Shown: positions 35,613 through 45,707, counted from the stretch's first letter. The stretch: DNA of 55,392 nt from Geobacter sp. UBA698 (GCA_002298925.1 DBMM01000039.1:48950-104341), one strand, 5' to 3'. Notes: generated by a model from the sequence alone, not told the origin. Numbers and translations: made by a program.

Positions 35613-37433
35613 TTACATCTCCACTCTTGTCACGACTCCCTGCAGCTTGGCTGCCGGCAAGCGGTTGAACTGAACAAAGTTGGGGGTCAGGCGTTTGATG
35701 GTTGAGAACAGCCTCCAGATCGGGTTATCGGTGGCGATGTCCTCGATGCCGTAGAAGATGACCTTCTCGCTGATGCCGTTCTGCTTGAGCAGGGACTCGA
35801 TATCCAGAATCTCCATGTAGCCGGCGCTGATGGCAATGGCGTCAAGACCGGAGGCCATGCCGGTCTGCAGATTGGACTCCTGTCCATAGGGTTCGTCGCT
35901 GCGGACAATGGAAATCAGCACGTTGCGTTCATAGATGATGTTGCTGCGAATGATGCAGTGTACCAGATAGGGGGGGATGACGCTCCACTCCTTGACGAAG
36001 AACAGACCGGTGCCGGGGATGTTTCTGTCCTTGGCGTAGATCTGGTTGTAAGCCAACTGAAAGGTATCGAAATCCAGCGGCTTGAGTGCCCGGTAGAGCG
36101 CCCGCTGCCCCCGGGTCCAGACCAGGATGGTGATGAAGGGAAATGCCGCCAGGATCAGGGACCAGTACCCGCCGTGGGGGAACTTGTTCAGGTTTGCGAT
36201 CAGAAAGGCAAAATCAGCCAGCGTCACGAACAGGGCCAGCGGAACCTTCCACTTTTTGGTGGTGCGGTTGAAGATCATGGTCATCATCACGCCGGTGATG
36301 GTCATGGTGCCGGTTACCGCCAGTCCGTATGCCGCCGCCAGGTTTTCGGAATTTTTGAAAACCATCATGATGATGATCACCATCACCATCAGCCCCCAGT
36401 TGATCGAGCCGATGTAGATCTGTGATTTCAGGTGGGTGGAGGTGTAATCGACTTTTAACAGCGGCAGAATGCGGGTGGTGATACCCTGGTAGACAATGGA
36501 GAAAACCCCACTGATCAGGGCCTGGGAGGCGATCACCGTGGCTGTGATGGTCAGGATCAGGAAGGGGATATACAGCAGGGCCGCCTCGTTGCGCACCATG
36601 CCGAACAGGATGTTTTTGGCGTCGGGGTGGGTGATGATGTAGGCCCCCTGACCCAGATAGTTGATCACAAGGGCGGCAAAGACATAGTACCAGGCCCGCA
36701 CGATCGGTTTGCGCCCCAGGTGGCCCATATCGGCGTAGAGCGCTTCGCCGCCGGTGGCGCACAGGATTACTTCGGAAAGGACGAAGAAACCGGCCAGACC
36801 GTTTTCGGCCAGAAATTTAACGGCGTACCAGGGGCTGACCGCCTTGAGGACCGCCGGATGGTCGACGATGGAGATCGCGCCGGAGACGGTCAGCGCCAGA
36901 AACCAGAGCACCATGATCGGGCCGAAGGCCGTCGCCACCCGGTCGGTGCCTCTGTACTGGAAGATGAACAGACCCACGGCGATGATGGCGGCGATCAGGA
37001 TCAGCACGTTCTGGGAGGTCTGCTCCAGGCCGGGGATCAGCGCCAGACCCTCCACGGCCGACAGGATCGAGATGGCCGGGGTAATGACCCCGTCGCCGAT
37101 CAGGAGGCAGATGCCGACATAGGAGAGGAAGGTGACAAAGGCCAAGGTGCGCCCGGGCTTGATCATCCTGACCAGGATCTCCCGCAGCACAATTGTGCCC
37201 CCTTCGCCTTTGCGTCCCAGGCTCATGGCCAGCCAGGCGTATTCCACCATGACCAGTATGATCAGGGTCCAGACGATCAGCGAGATGATGCCGTAGATGC
37301 TCTGCTGTGACGGTTTGGTCAGGGTGATGATAACGGTCAGGGTGTAGATCGGGCTGGTGCCGATGTCGCCGAACACCAGACCCATGGATTTGATGATGCC
37401 GCCCCAGTAGGAGTCAGCCGTGCCGTGTTTCAT
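35613..37433 (-). CDS. kup: KUP-family potassium uptake protein
   Basis: A 606-residue low-affinity K+/H+ symporter of the HAK/KUP/KT family. GLVFGDIGTSPIYTL (N-terminal family signature), GRKGEGGTIVLREILVR, GDGVITPAISILSAVEGL and LSEVILCATGGEALYADMGHLGRKPI are present, with about 12 membrane segments and a C-terminal cytoplasmic domain. ATG 37433 follows GGAGG with 6-nt spacing; the longer frame to 37490 has no RBS. It is 62 nt downstream of kdpE on the same strand, so it may be read through from the kdp operon. Confidence 0.95.
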   Translation of the reverse strand: MKHGTADSYWGGIIKSMGLVFGDIGTSPIYTLTVIITLTKPSQQSIYGIISLIVWTLIILVMVEYAWLAMSLGRKGEGGTIVLREILVRMIKPGRTLAFVTFLSYVGICLLIGDGVITPAISILSAVEGLALIPGLEQTSQNVLILIAAIIAVGLFIFQYRGTDRVATAFGPIMVLWFLALTVSGAISIVDHPAVLKAVSPWYAVKFLAENGLAGFFVLSEVILCATGGEALYADMGHLGRKPIVRAWYYVFAALVINYLGQGAYIITHPDAKNILFGMVRNEAALLYIPFLILTITATVIASQALISGVFSIVYQGITTRILPLLKVDYTSTHLKSQIYIGSINWGLMVMVIIIMMVFKNSENLAAAYGLAVTGTMTITGVMMTMIFNRTTKKWKVPLALFVTLADFAFLIANLNKFPHGGYWSLILAAFPFITILVWTRGQRALYRALKPLDFDTFQLAYNQIYAKDRNIPGTGLFFVKEWSVIPPYLVHCIIRSNIIYERNVLISIVRSDEPYGQESNLQTGMASGLDAIAISAGYMEILDIESLLKQNGISEKVIFYGIEDIATDNPIWRLFSTIKRLTPNFVQFNRLPAAKLQGVVTRVEM

Positions 37434-37495
37434 GGAGTGCCTCCAAAATATGGAAACAACCTTTATAGCACTGCCGGCTGATATGCTCAATTACT

Positions 37496-38212
37496 TTAGC
37501 TGGCTTTCTCCATTACTTTCAGGCGATAGCCCACCCCCGGTTCGGTGATGATATGGCGGGGCCGGGAAGGGTCGGCCTCGATTTTTCTGCGCAGGTTGCT
37601 GATGTTGACCCGCAAGACATGGGGTTGCTCCAGGTAGGCGATGCCCCACACCTGTTTGAGGATCTGGCTGTGGGTCATTACCTTGCCGGCATGGGTCACC
37701 AGCAGGCGCAGGATATCGTATTCGGTCGGTGTCAGGAAGATCACCTCACCATGGCTGGTTACCCTGCGCTCAGAGAGATCAACGCTGAGATCAGCGCTGA
37801 CGAAGACCGGCTCCGGCGTCTGCTGCAGTGATCTCCTCAGCGCGGCACGGATCCGGGCGCGCAGTTCGCTGACGCCGAAGGGCTTCGTGAGATAGTCGTC
37901 GGCACCGGCATCAAGTGCCGCCACCTTGTCATCCTCCCGCTCCCGGACCGACAGCACGATGATCGGCACCGGAGACCACTCGCGGATCCTCCTGAGGACC
38001 TCGATCCCGTCCAGATCGGGGAGGCCCAGATCAAGCAGGATCACATCCGGTCTGAAGGTCGCTGCGGCAGCGAGGCCGGTGTGCCCGTTTTCGGCCTCGT
38101 GCAGAGCGTATTCGGTCCTGGAAAGAACGGTATGCAGGAAACGGCGTATGGCCAATTCATCGTCGATAATCAAAATGCGGGGGAGATTATCCGTTGTATG
38201 TTCAGAAGTCAT
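37496..38212 (-). CDS. kdpE: Response regulator KdpE
   Basis: A 238-residue OmpR/PhoB-class regulator of K+ transport genes. The receiver domain has acidic pair DDE, phospho-acceptor Asp61 (ILLDLGLPDLDG) and conserved Lys in YLTKPF. The winged helix (TPTEYDILRLLVTHAGKVMTHSQILKQVWG, HVLRVNISNLRRKIE, TEPGVGYRL) is complete. It overlaps kdpD by 11 nt. It is the best candidate to bind the paired 11-bp-spaced half-sites upstream of the kdp operon and the KimA-like gene. Confidence 0.96.
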   Translation of the reverse strand: MTSEHTTDNLPRILIIDDELAIRRFLHTVLSRTEYALHEAENGHTGLAAAATFRPDVILLDLGLPDLDGIEVLRRIREWSPVPIIVLSVREREDDKVAALDAGADDYLTKPFGVSELRARIRAALRRSLQQTPEPVFVSADLSVDLSERRVTSHGEVIFLTPTEYDILRLLVTHAGKVMTHSQILKQVWGIAYLEQPHVLRVNISNLRRKIEADPSRPRHIITEPGVGYRLKVMEKAS

Positions 38213-40895
38213 GGTGTTGCCTCTCTGTTGTGCGTAGCGGTAGCCGTATCACGATTCGCAGACCTCCGTCAGTCCGATTTTCAGCACTGATCTCGCCGCC
38301 ATGGGCCTCAACGATCCCCTTGCAGATCGAGAGCCCCAGCCCGGTTCCACCGGCCCCCTCGGGAATCGGGATTCGATAGAATTTATCGAAAACCCGCTTG
38401 AGATCGTGCTCAGGAACGCCCTGGCCCCGGTCGGCTACTTCGAGCAGCAGCCATGACGACTCTGTAGAGGCTACGATCTCGATCGGCTTTCCGGGAGGGG
38501 AATATTTCAGGCTGTTGTCCAGAAGATTGACCACTACCTGGGTCATGAGCACCAGGTCCATGGGGACCAGCGGCATGACCGGCAGCATCTTGAATGAAAT
38601 TTCCCTGTTGCCGATGCGCTGTTCCAGCGCAGCCAGGGCACAGCCCACCAGGTCCTGAACGTCGCATGGTTCCAGATGAAGTCGTACGGCTCCGGCCTCG
38701 ATGCGGGTCATATCCAGTAAGTTGCCGACAAAACGGTTCAAGCGCTCGGCTTCACCTGCGGCTGTTTCCAGAAGCTCGCTTCGTTCCTGTTCGGACAGAC
38801 GGGACTCGTCGTCCCTGAGACTGGAAAGAACGCCGGTAACGGTTGCCAACGGGGTGCGCAGGTCATGGGAAATGGAATTCAGCAAGGCCCGTTCCAGGTT
38901 TTCGCGTGCCTGGAGGATCTGGGCCTGTTCGGCCTGGCGGGAAAACTGGATGCGCTCCAGTGCCATGGCAGCCTGAGTGGCAAAGGCATCCAGCAAACGA
39001 CGGTTCTCCGGGGAATGATAGGAGCGATCATGCCTCAGCCGAACCCCGATTACACCGAGGACGCTGGCCGGGGTCTGCAGCGGCAGGTAGATCAGGCTGG
39101 CGGAAACCAGGGTATCCGTGGCGCGTCCGGCCATGCGGTTGTTACGGAAGGCCCAGTCGGCTACGGCCTGTTCCTTGATATCCAGTATTAAACCTGCGCT
39201 GAACGCTACGATGTCAAGCCGCTCCCCTTCCGGCAAAAGGATCACCACCTGGGCCTCGAGCGCCTCCTCCACGTTCCTGACGAGCGCTTTCAGTACGGCA
39301 TCGATATCGGCTGACGCGGCCAGATCACGGCTGAGGTAGTAGAGACTGGCGGTCTGTACCTCGCGGACACGTATCACTTCGGCCCGCTCACGGGCACGGG
39401 CCATCAGGGTACTGATCACCACTCCCACCACGAACAGCCCCAGAAAGGTTAGCAGGTACTGAGTGTCGGCAACTGCAAAGGTCATGATCGGCGGAACAAA
39501 AAAGAAGTCAAATGCCAGCACGCCCAGAAGCGCAGATAACATGGCCGGCTTGCGACCAAACCGTACCGAAGCCACCACAACAGCCAGCAGATAGAACATG
39601 ACCATGTTGGTCGGTTCCAGAAAGGGGCGCAGCAGTTCGCAGAGCAGGGTGGCAACGGCAATCAGTGCGCAGCTGGCAGCATAGCCGCCCAGTTCGAAGG
39701 GGCGCCGCTGCCGTTGTTTGGGAACTGATTTTTTGTGCTGCTCCGGTTCGAAGCTGACGACAACCACATCGACCGCTCCGCTGAAACGGATGATGCTGTC
39801 CACGATGGGGGGAGAGATCAGTTCGCGCCAGCGCGACTTGTTGGGCTTGCCTATCACAATCTTGGTTATATTGTGCTTATGCGCATATTCCATGACCGCA
39901 GCGCTGATGTCGGTTGCCGATACCGTCGCAACCTGGGCTCCCAGCCCCTCAGCCAGTCGTAGATTGTGCCAGATCAGTTCGCGATTTTCGCGGATATGTC
40001 GTCCGACTCCGGGTGTCTCGATGTAGACGGTGAACCATTGCGCTTTGAGCTCCTCAGCCAGACGGCAGGTGGCACGGATCAGCTTTTCGCTGTAGGGGCT
40101 GCCGCTGACGCAGACCATGAGGCGTTCCGCGGTGGGCCAGGGACCGGCGATGGACCGGGTTTCCATGTAGGCCCGCATCTGGTCGTCCACCCGGGCGGCG
40201 GTGCGGCGCAGTGACAGCTCCCGCAAAGCCATCAGGTTACCGGGACGGAAGAACTTTTCGATGGCCTTGGCGGCCTGATCGGCAATGTAGACTTTGCCTT
40301 CGTGCAGGCGCTGCAGCAGGTCTTCGGGGGGAATGTCGATCAGCTTGATTTCGAAGGCCAGGTCCAGCAGGCGGTCCGGCACCGTTTCCCGCACGGTTAT
40401 GCCGGTGATCTGGGTTACCACGTCGTTCAGACTCTCGAAATGCTGGATGTTGACCGTGGTATATACGTCAATCCCGGCCTCCAGGATCTCCTCCACGTCC
40501 TGCCAGCGTTTTTCATGCCGCGATCCGGGTGCGTTGGAGTGGGCCAGTTCATCCACCAGCACGATCTGCGGTCGGCGAGTCAGAATGGCATCCAGGTCCA
40601 TTTCCTGGAGTGCGACCCCCATGTAGGTGACGTTCTTGCGCGGCAGCAGTTCCAACCCCTCCAGCAGGGTGTCGGTCTCGGGCCGGCCATGGGATTCGAC
40701 GTAGCCGGCCAGTACGTCGCGACCATCCTTCTTTCGCTGTTGGGCCGCCTCCAGCATGGCGTAGGTCTTGCCGACGCCGGCGGCATAGCCGAGGAAAATC
40801 TTCAATTTGCCCAGTTCGGCCGTGACCTCTTCGGCCTGGGCCAGCTTGAGCATCGCCTCCGGGGAGGGACGTATGTCGTCACCGTTTGCCATCAT
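38202..40895 (-). CDS. kdpD: Sensor histidine kinase KdpD
   Basis: An 897-residue K+/turgor sensor kinase, near the E. coli length. The N-terminal KdpD domain has a P-loop (GYAAGVGKTYAML) and LVDELAHSNAPGSRHEKRWQDVEEIL. A USP-like domain (VCVSGSPYSEKLIRATCRLAEEL) follows. Four TM helices of the DUF4118 region, a GAF-like domain, HisKA (SISHDLRTPLATVTGVLSSL) and HATPase (NLLDNSLKYSP, GTGLGLSICKGIVEAHGG) complete it. ATG 40895 overlaps the kdpC stop (ATGA). A second Met follows immediately and is equally possible. Confidence 0.96.
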   Translation of the reverse strand: MMANGDDIRPSPEAMLKLAQAEEVTAELGKLKIFLGYAAGVGKTYAMLEAAQQRKKDGRDVLAGYVESHGRPETDTLLEGLELLPRKNVTYMGVALQEMDLDAILTRRPQIVLVDELAHSNAPGSRHEKRWQDVEEILEAGIDVYTTVNIQHFESLNDVVTQITGITVRETVPDRLLDLAFEIKLIDIPPEDLLQRLHEGKVYIADQAAKAIEKFFRPGNLMALRELSLRRTAARVDDQMRAYMETRSIAGPWPTAERLMVCVSGSPYSEKLIRATCRLAEELKAQWFTVYIETPGVGRHIRENRELIWHNLRLAEGLGAQVATVSATDISAAVMEYAHKHNITKIVIGKPNKSRWRELISPPIVDSIIRFSGAVDVVVVSFEPEQHKKSVPKQRQRRPFELGGYAASCALIAVATLLCELLRPFLEPTNMVMFYLLAVVVASVRFGRKPAMLSALLGVLAFDFFFVPPIMTFAVADTQYLLTFLGLFVVGVVISTLMARARERAEVIRVREVQTASLYYLSRDLAASADIDAVLKALVRNVEEALEAQVVILLPEGERLDIVAFSAGLILDIKEQAVADWAFRNNRMAGRATDTLVSASLIYLPLQTPASVLGVIGVRLRHDRSYHSPENRRLLDAFATQAAMALERIQFSRQAEQAQILQARENLERALLNSISHDLRTPLATVTGVLSSLRDDESRLSEQERSELLETAAGEAERLNRFVGNLLDMTRIEAGAVRLHLEPCDVQDLVGCALAALEQRIGNREISFKMLPVMPLVPMDLVLMTQVVVNLLDNSLKYSPPGKPIEIVASTESSWLLLEVADRGQGVPEHDLKRVFDKFYRIPIPEGAGGTGLGLSICKGIVEAHGGEISAENRTDGGLRIVIRLPLRTTERQHHDF

Positions 40896-41461
40896 CTGCC
40901 AACTTTATCCAATTCAAGGTTAAGGGCAAGCACATTTACCCGAGGCGTCCCCAGAAATCCGAAATTACGATCCTCGATCCGATCCAGGACCAGTGTTCGC
41001 AGCTGCTCATCACTTATGCCACGCACTTTGGCGATGCGCGGAACCTGCAGCAGGGCCGACTCGGGCGAGATGTGTGGATCGAGCCCGCTGGCCGAGGCCT
41101 GCATCAGATCAGCCGGGATGGTACTGGTGACGGCCGTGTCGCGAATCGCTTTCACCCGGTCAGCGACTGTCTTGAGGTAGTCAGGGTTGGTGGGGCCGGA
41201 GTTGGAGCCACTCGAGCCCAGCGGGTTGTAGGCAAAGTCAGTTGCAGCAGAGGGGCGCGGCCAGAAGTATTTGGGATCTGAGAAGGGCTGCCCGATCAGG
41301 CTCGAACCGATCTCTTTCCCGCTTTTGCTTATGATCAAGCTGCCGTTGGCCAGTTTGGGGAAGATCGCCTGAGCGATACCGGTGACTACAGCCGGGTAGA
41401 TGCCGCCGCAGATGATGGTGACAGCGATGAAGAGCAGAATGGCTGGCTTTATGTCTCTCAT
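40892..41461 (-). CDS. kdpC: Potassium-transporting ATPase subunit KdpC
   Basis: A 189-residue assembly subunit of the KdpFABC K+ pump. One N-terminal TM helix (AILLFIAVTIICGGIYPAVVTGIAQ) and motifs GSLIGQPFSDPKYFWPRPSA, GSSGSNSGPTNPDYL, ASASGLDPHISPESALLQVPRIAKVR and FGFLGTPRVNVLALN match the family throughout. It lies 51 nt downstream of kdpB. Confidence 0.97.
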   Translation of the reverse strand: MRDIKPAILLFIAVTIICGGIYPAVVTGIAQAIFPKLANGSLIISKSGKEIGSSLIGQPFSDPKYFWPRPSAATDFAYNPLGSSGSNSGPTNPDYLKTVADRVKAIRDTAVTSTIPADLMQASASGLDPHISPESALLQVPRIAKVRGISDEQLRTLVLDRIEDRNFGFLGTPRVNVLALNLELDKVGR

Positions 41462-41512
41462 GGATGAATCTCCTTAGGTTTTGCCTCCCCCTTTTGAAAA
41501 AGCGGGCTAAAT

Positions 41513-43579
41513 TCACACCACCATCCCAATAACCATGTCTATGGCCTTGATCCCCACAAACGGCGCAATGATCCCGCCCACTCCATAGATCAGCAGGTTG
41601 TGGATCAGCAACCTCTCGGCCGGCATCGGACGGAATCTGGTCCCTTTCAGGGCCAGCGGCACCAGCAGCGGGATGATGATCGCGTTGAAGATCACCGCAG
41701 ACAGGATGGCACTGAAGGGGCTGGCCAGCTGCATCACGTTCAGAACGCCCAGCTGCGGGTAGATCGATAACAGTGCCGCCGGGATGATGGCAAAGTATTT
41801 GGCGATATCGTTGGAGATGCTGAAGGTGGTCAGGTTGCCGCGGGTCATCAGGATCTGCTTGCCGACTTCGACGATGTCCAGCAGCTTGGTGGGGTTGCTG
41901 TCCAGGTCGATGATGTTGGCCGCTTCGCGGGCCGGCTGAGTGCCGGTGTTCATGGCCACGGCCACATCGGCCTGGGCCAGGGCCGGGGCGTCGTTGGTGC
42001 CGTCGCCGGTCATCGCCACCATGAAGCCCTGCTCCTGGTACTCGCGGATCAGGCGCAGTTTCTCCTCTGGTTTGGCCTGGGCCAGGAAGTCATCCACCTG
42101 GGCCTCGGCGGCGATGGCAGCAGCGGTCAGCGGGTTGTCGCCGGTGATCATCACTGTCCTGATCCCCATGCTGCGCAGCTGCAGGAAGCGCTCCTGGATG
42201 CCGGCCTTGACGATGTCCTTCAGATTGATCGCCCCCAGGATCTGGCTGTCCCGGCAGACTACCAGCGGCGTGGCCCCGCCCCGGGCGATCTTGTCGACCA
42301 CATTCTCCAGGTCGCTGGGAATACTCTTCCCTCCCAAGGTCTTGACAAATGCGACCGTCGAATCGGAGGCACCCTTGCGGTAGTGCGTGCCCTCCAGGTT
42401 GATGCCGGAGAGGCGCGTGTCGGCGCTGAACTCTACCACCTCGGCACCAAACGGTGTCTCCCTGGTAAGGCCATGCTTCTCTTTTGCCAATATCACCACG
42501 CTACGCCCTTCCGGCGTCTCGTCGGCCAGCGACGCCATCAGGGCTGCCTCGGCCAGTTCCTGCTCGCTATGGCCGCCGACCGGGACAAAGGACACCGCCT
42601 GACGATTGCCATGGGTGATGGTGCCGGTCTTGTCCAGCAGCAGCACGTTCACGTCTCCGGCCGCCTCGATGGCGCGGCCCGACAGGGCGATGACGTTCTT
42701 CTGGAACAGGCGGTCCATGCCGGCAATGCCGATGGCGGGTAAGAGCGCGGCGATGGTGGTGGGGGCCAGGCAGACGAACAGTGCCACCAGGACAGTCAGC
42801 GACACCGGCGTGCCATGACCGGCCATTTTAACGCTGTAGATCGAGAGCGGACTGATGTTGGCGCAGACCAGCATAAAGACCAGGGTCAGGGCGATCAGCA
42901 GCACCTCCAGGGCGATCTCGTTGGGGGTCTTGCGGCGCTTGGCCCCCTCGATCAGGCCGATCATCCGGTCCAGGAAGGTTTCACCAGGATTGGCGGTAAT
43001 CTTGACGATGATGCTGCCGGAAATGACGGTGGTACCGCCGGTGACGGCACTGCGGTCGCCTCCGGATTCACGGATCACCGGGGCCGACTCGCCGGTCACC
43101 GCCGATTCATTGACCAGGGCCGCACCGGCCACCACGTCGCCGTCACCGGCGATCATCTCGCCCCCTTCAACCAGGATCAGGTCACCCATGCGGAGCTGGC
43201 TGGCGCCGACAGTGGTGAAAGCGCTTTTGAACTCCGGTTTGGTGACGAGCTTGGCGGTCACATCGGTACGGCTCTTTCTCAGTGAAGCGGCCCGGGCCTT
43301 GCCCCGTCCCTCGGCCAGGGCTTCGGCAAAAGTGGAAAAGATGACCGTCAGCCAGAGCCAGGCGGTGACGGTGCCTGTGAACCAGGCCGGTTCCTTGTTG
43401 GCGCCGGTCAGTGACATGAAAAAGGTGACCAGGGTGATGCAGCTGGCGATCTCCACGCAGAACATGACCGGGTTGCGCCAGAGGGTGCGGGGATCGAGCT
43501 TCTTGATGGACTCCAGCAGGGCGCTCTTCAACAGGTGCTTGTCGAACGCCGATTGCGGCGGTGGAATGTGCTTGGACAT
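41513..43579 (-). CDS. kdpB: Potassium-transporting ATPase subunit KdpB
   Basis: A 688-residue P-type ATPase energising high-affinity K+ uptake. Phosphorylation site DKTGT (Asp316), TGES motif (162-165, with the Ser that is the inhibitory phosphorylation site in E. coli KdpB), TGDNPLTAAAIA, and hinge MTGDGTNDAPALAQADVAVAMNTGTQ are intact. Length and topology are standard. Only 2 nt separate it from kdpA. Confidence 0.98.
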   Translation of the reverse strand: MSKHIPPPQSAFDKHLLKSALLESIKKLDPRTLWRNPVMFCVEIASCITLVTFFMSLTGANKEPAWFTGTVTAWLWLTVIFSTFAEALAEGRGKARAASLRKSRTDVTAKLVTKPEFKSAFTTVGASQLRMGDLILVEGGEMIAGDGDVVAGAALVNESAVTGESAPVIRESGGDRSAVTGGTTVISGSIIVKITANPGETFLDRMIGLIEGAKRRKTPNEIALEVLLIALTLVFMLVCANISPLSIYSVKMAGHGTPVSLTVLVALFVCLAPTTIAALLPAIGIAGMDRLFQKNVIALSGRAIEAAGDVNVLLLDKTGTITHGNRQAVSFVPVGGHSEQELAEAALMASLADETPEGRSVVILAKEKHGLTRETPFGAEVVEFSADTRLSGINLEGTHYRKGASDSTVAFVKTLGGKSIPSDLENVVDKIARGGATPLVVCRDSQILGAINLKDIVKAGIQERFLQLRSMGIRTVMITGDNPLTAAAIAAEAQVDDFLAQAKPEEKLRLIREYQEQGFMVAMTGDGTNDAPALAQADVAVAMNTGTQPAREAANIIDLDSNPTKLLDIVEVGKQILMTRGNLTTFSISNDIAKYFAIIPAALLSIYPQLGVLNVMQLASPFSAILSAVIFNAIIIPLLVPLALKGTRFRPMPAERLLIHNLLIYGVGGIIAPFVGIKAIDMVIGMVV

Positions 43580-43581
43580 GC

Positions 43582-45366
43582 TTAGGTACCTCCCAGCATG
43601 GTCAGTTGTTCAACGATCGGCCCCAAGGCCAGGGCCGGGAAGAAGGTCAGCGCCCCGACGATCAGGATGACCAGCGTCAGCCAGAGGGCAAAGGGCGCCT
43701 TATCGGTCGGCAGGGTGCCGAGGCTGGGGGGGACGTACTTCTTCTCGGCCAGGGAGCCGGCCATGGCCAGCACCGCGATCGCCGGGACATAGCGCCCGAG
43801 GGTCATGGCCAGGGAACCGAACAGGTTGTAGAAATTGACGTTGGCGTTCAGACCGGCAAAGGCGCTGCCGTTGTTGTTGGCCATGGAGGCCAAGGCGTAG
43901 AGCACCTCGGACAGGCCGTGGGCGCCCGGATTGGCCATGGAGGCCACGGCCTGCGGGGTGAGCATGGCAATTCCCGACAGGATCAGGACCGTAACACCGG
44001 CGGTCAGGATGACGAGGATCGACATCCACATCTCGCGCACCTCGACCTTCTTGCCCAGGTATTCCGGTGTGCGGCCGATCATCAGGCCGGAGACAAACAC
44101 GGCGATAATGGCAAAGGCCAGCATGGTGTAGAGACCGGAGCCGACCCCGCCGAAGATGATCTCGCCCAACAGGATCAGGCTCAAGGGGATCAGGCCGCCG
44201 ATGGGAGTCAGCGAGTCGTGCATGGTGTTGACCGCGCCGCAGGAGGTGCCGGTGGTGGCAACGGCGAACAGGCTGCTCCCGGCCAGGCCGAAGCGGACAT
44301 CTTTCCCTTCCATGTTGATGCTCCCTACGCCCAGCTTGGCCACCAGCGGATTTCCGCTGCTCTCTGCCCACTGCAGAACGCCGAAGGATGCGATCAGAAT
44401 AAAAAGCATGACGCCCAAGAGCATCCACCCCTGGCGGGTGTTGCCCACCATGACTCCGAAGGTGTAGGTCAATGCGCCGGGGATCAGCAGGATCAACAGG
44501 ATCTCCAGCATGTTGGAGAGCGGTGTCGGATTCTCGTAAGGGTGGGCCGAGTTGGCGTTAAAGAAACCGCCGCCGTTGGTGCCCAACTCCTTGATGGCTT
44601 CCTGGGAAGCGACCGGCCCCATGGGGATGGTGACCGCATTGACCGTGACGCTTTCGGTAAGCGGTGTGCCGGCGGCGTCCTTGAGCGGACTGCCTTTAGC
44701 GTCCAACCTGGGCTTGTTGTAGCTGGTGGACTGAACCAGTGGTATGGCCTTGTAGGCGTTGAAGTTCTGGATTACCCCCTGGGAGACCAGCAGGGTGGCG
44801 GCGATGAACGCGATGGGGAGCAGGATGTAAAGGGTGGTGCGGGTCAGGTCGACCCAGAAGTTGCCCAAAAGCTCCGTCCTGCGGCGGACAAAACCGCGGA
44901 TCAGGGCAATGGCGATGGCCATGCCGGTGGCGGCCGAGATAAAGTTGTGCACCGCCAGCCCAACCATCTGGGTGAAGTAGCTGGCGGCCTGTTCACCACC
45001 ATAGGCCTGCCAGTTGGTGTTGGTGACAAAACTTATGGCGGTATTGAGTGCCAGCTGCCAGGTGAAAGCCGGGAATTTCTGCGGGTTGAGCGGCAGCAGA
45101 TGCTGCAGCATCAGCATGGCGAAGAGGGCCACAAAAAGGATCAGGTTGAAGAGGAGCATGGCAATGGTGTAGCGCTTCCAGTTCATCTCTTCATCCTGGT
45201 TGACCCCGCAGATCCGATAGAGGACGTTTTCGCAGGGAACGAGGACGGGTGACAGCAAGGTCCGCTCACCCTGGTAGACACGGGCCATGAAACTGCCCAG
45301 CGGTTTGACCAGAAGCAGCAGGACGGCAAAAAAGCCGATTGTCTGGAGCCATTCATAGCTGTTCAT
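43582..45366 (-). CDS. kdpA: Potassium-transporting ATPase subunit KdpA
   Basis: A 594-residue K+-selective channel-like subunit. Filter-region blocks include AISFVTNTNWQAYGGEQ, ELGTNGGGFFNANSAHPYENPTP, TTGTSCGAVNTMHDSLTPIGGLI and NNNGSAFAGLNAN. It is slightly longer than the E. coli protein. Its ATG overlaps the stop of the preceding small ORF by 4 nt. No kdpF-like ~30-residue membrane peptide is visible, so that position is taken by the unrelated 77-residue ORF. Confidence 0.98.
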   Translation of the reverse strand: MNSYEWLQTIGFFAVLLLLVKPLGSFMARVYQGERTLLSPVLVPCENVLYRICGVNQDEEMNWKRYTIAMLLFNLILFVALFAMLMLQHLLPLNPQKFPAFTWQLALNTAISFVTNTNWQAYGGEQAASYFTQMVGLAVHNFISAATGMAIAIALIRGFVRRRTELLGNFWVDLTRTTLYILLPIAFIAATLLVSQGVIQNFNAYKAIPLVQSTSYNKPRLDAKGSPLKDAAGTPLTESVTVNAVTIPMGPVASQEAIKELGTNGGGFFNANSAHPYENPTPLSNMLEILLILLIPGALTYTFGVMVGNTRQGWMLLGVMLFILIASFGVLQWAESSGNPLVAKLGVGSINMEGKDVRFGLAGSSLFAVATTGTSCGAVNTMHDSLTPIGGLIPLSLILLGEIIFGGVGSGLYTMLAFAIIAVFVSGLMIGRTPEYLGKKVEVREMWMSILVILTAGVTVLILSGIAMLTPQAVASMANPGAHGLSEVLYALASMANNNGSAFAGLNANVNFYNLFGSLAMTLGRYVPAIAVLAMAGSLAEKKYVPPSLGTLPTDKAPFALWLTLVILIVGALTFFPALALGPIVEQLTMLGGT

Positions 45367-45596
45367 CCCTGTCTCTCCGTGGCAGTGTCACTATTCGTGT
45401 TGAGCAGTTGCCGGGCAATGGAGACCGGTATTAGCGCCCAGGCCTGCCGTTCCCGGTCGAACACCGCCACTTGGCCATGTCCATATTCGGGAGGCGGAAC
45501 CGTGCTGATACCATCTACGTAATCAAGCATATCAGCTTCTATGAATGTTTCACCCGCGTACAGTCCGGTTTGTGTGTCGAACAGATAGGCTTTCAT
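45363..45596 (-). CDS. Small MK-x-YLFD protein translationally coupled to kdpA
   Basis: A 77-residue soluble protein (MKAYLFDTQTGLYAGETFIEADMLDY...) of unknown function. Its stop overlaps the kdpA start (ATGA), and a GGGGAGAA RBS precedes its ATG. The pattern of short YLFD/Y-G-E strands, PPPEYGHGQVAVFDRERQAWALIPV and no TM helix faintly recalls small phage-tail-assembly-type domains; this is only a resemblance. It takes the position that kdpF has in E. coli but is unlike KdpF (not hydrophobic). A shorter relative precedes the KimA-like gene at 47738-47851. Confidence 0.72.
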   Translation of the reverse strand: MKAYLFDTQTGLYAGETFIEADMLDYVDGISTVPPPEYGHGQVAVFDRERQAWALIPVSIARQLLNTNSDTATERQG

Positions 45597-45652
45597 GACG
45601 TTATTCTCCCCGCTTGAAGATAGCTTCCATGATTCAAGGGTAGCAGGGGAGA

Positions 45653-45705
45653 GATAAATTGGGTGTCAAAATGGGGTGGGAAGGTGTCAATTTTACATCA
45701 AGACG
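45653..45705 (-). promoter_or_regulatory. Four-half-site operator upstream of the kdp operon
   Basis: On the coding (minus) strand, half-sites TTGA start at 45701, 45690 and 45669, and TTTAT at 45658, giving spacings of 11, 21 and 11. The same layout occurs at 47888-47940. Two dimers of a winged-helix OmpR/PhoB-type regulator would fit, and KdpE is the likely one. The proximal edge is 56 nt from the small-ORF start. The third half-site lies in TTGACA, which could double as a -35, but no good -10 follows; this fits an activator-dependent promoter. Confidence 0.6.
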
Positions 45706-45707
45706 CA

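Noticed and set aside
43561..45252. 563-codon open frame on the plus strand
   Set aside because: It lies antisense to kdpA/kdpB, whose family motifs are unambiguous. Its protein is compositionally biased (Gly, Gln, Asp, His), as expected for a shadow frame in GC-rich DNA.
45363..45596. 77-residue ORF considered as kdpF
   Set aside because: KdpF is a hydrophobic single-span peptide of about 30 residues. This protein is polar, longer and has no membrane segment.
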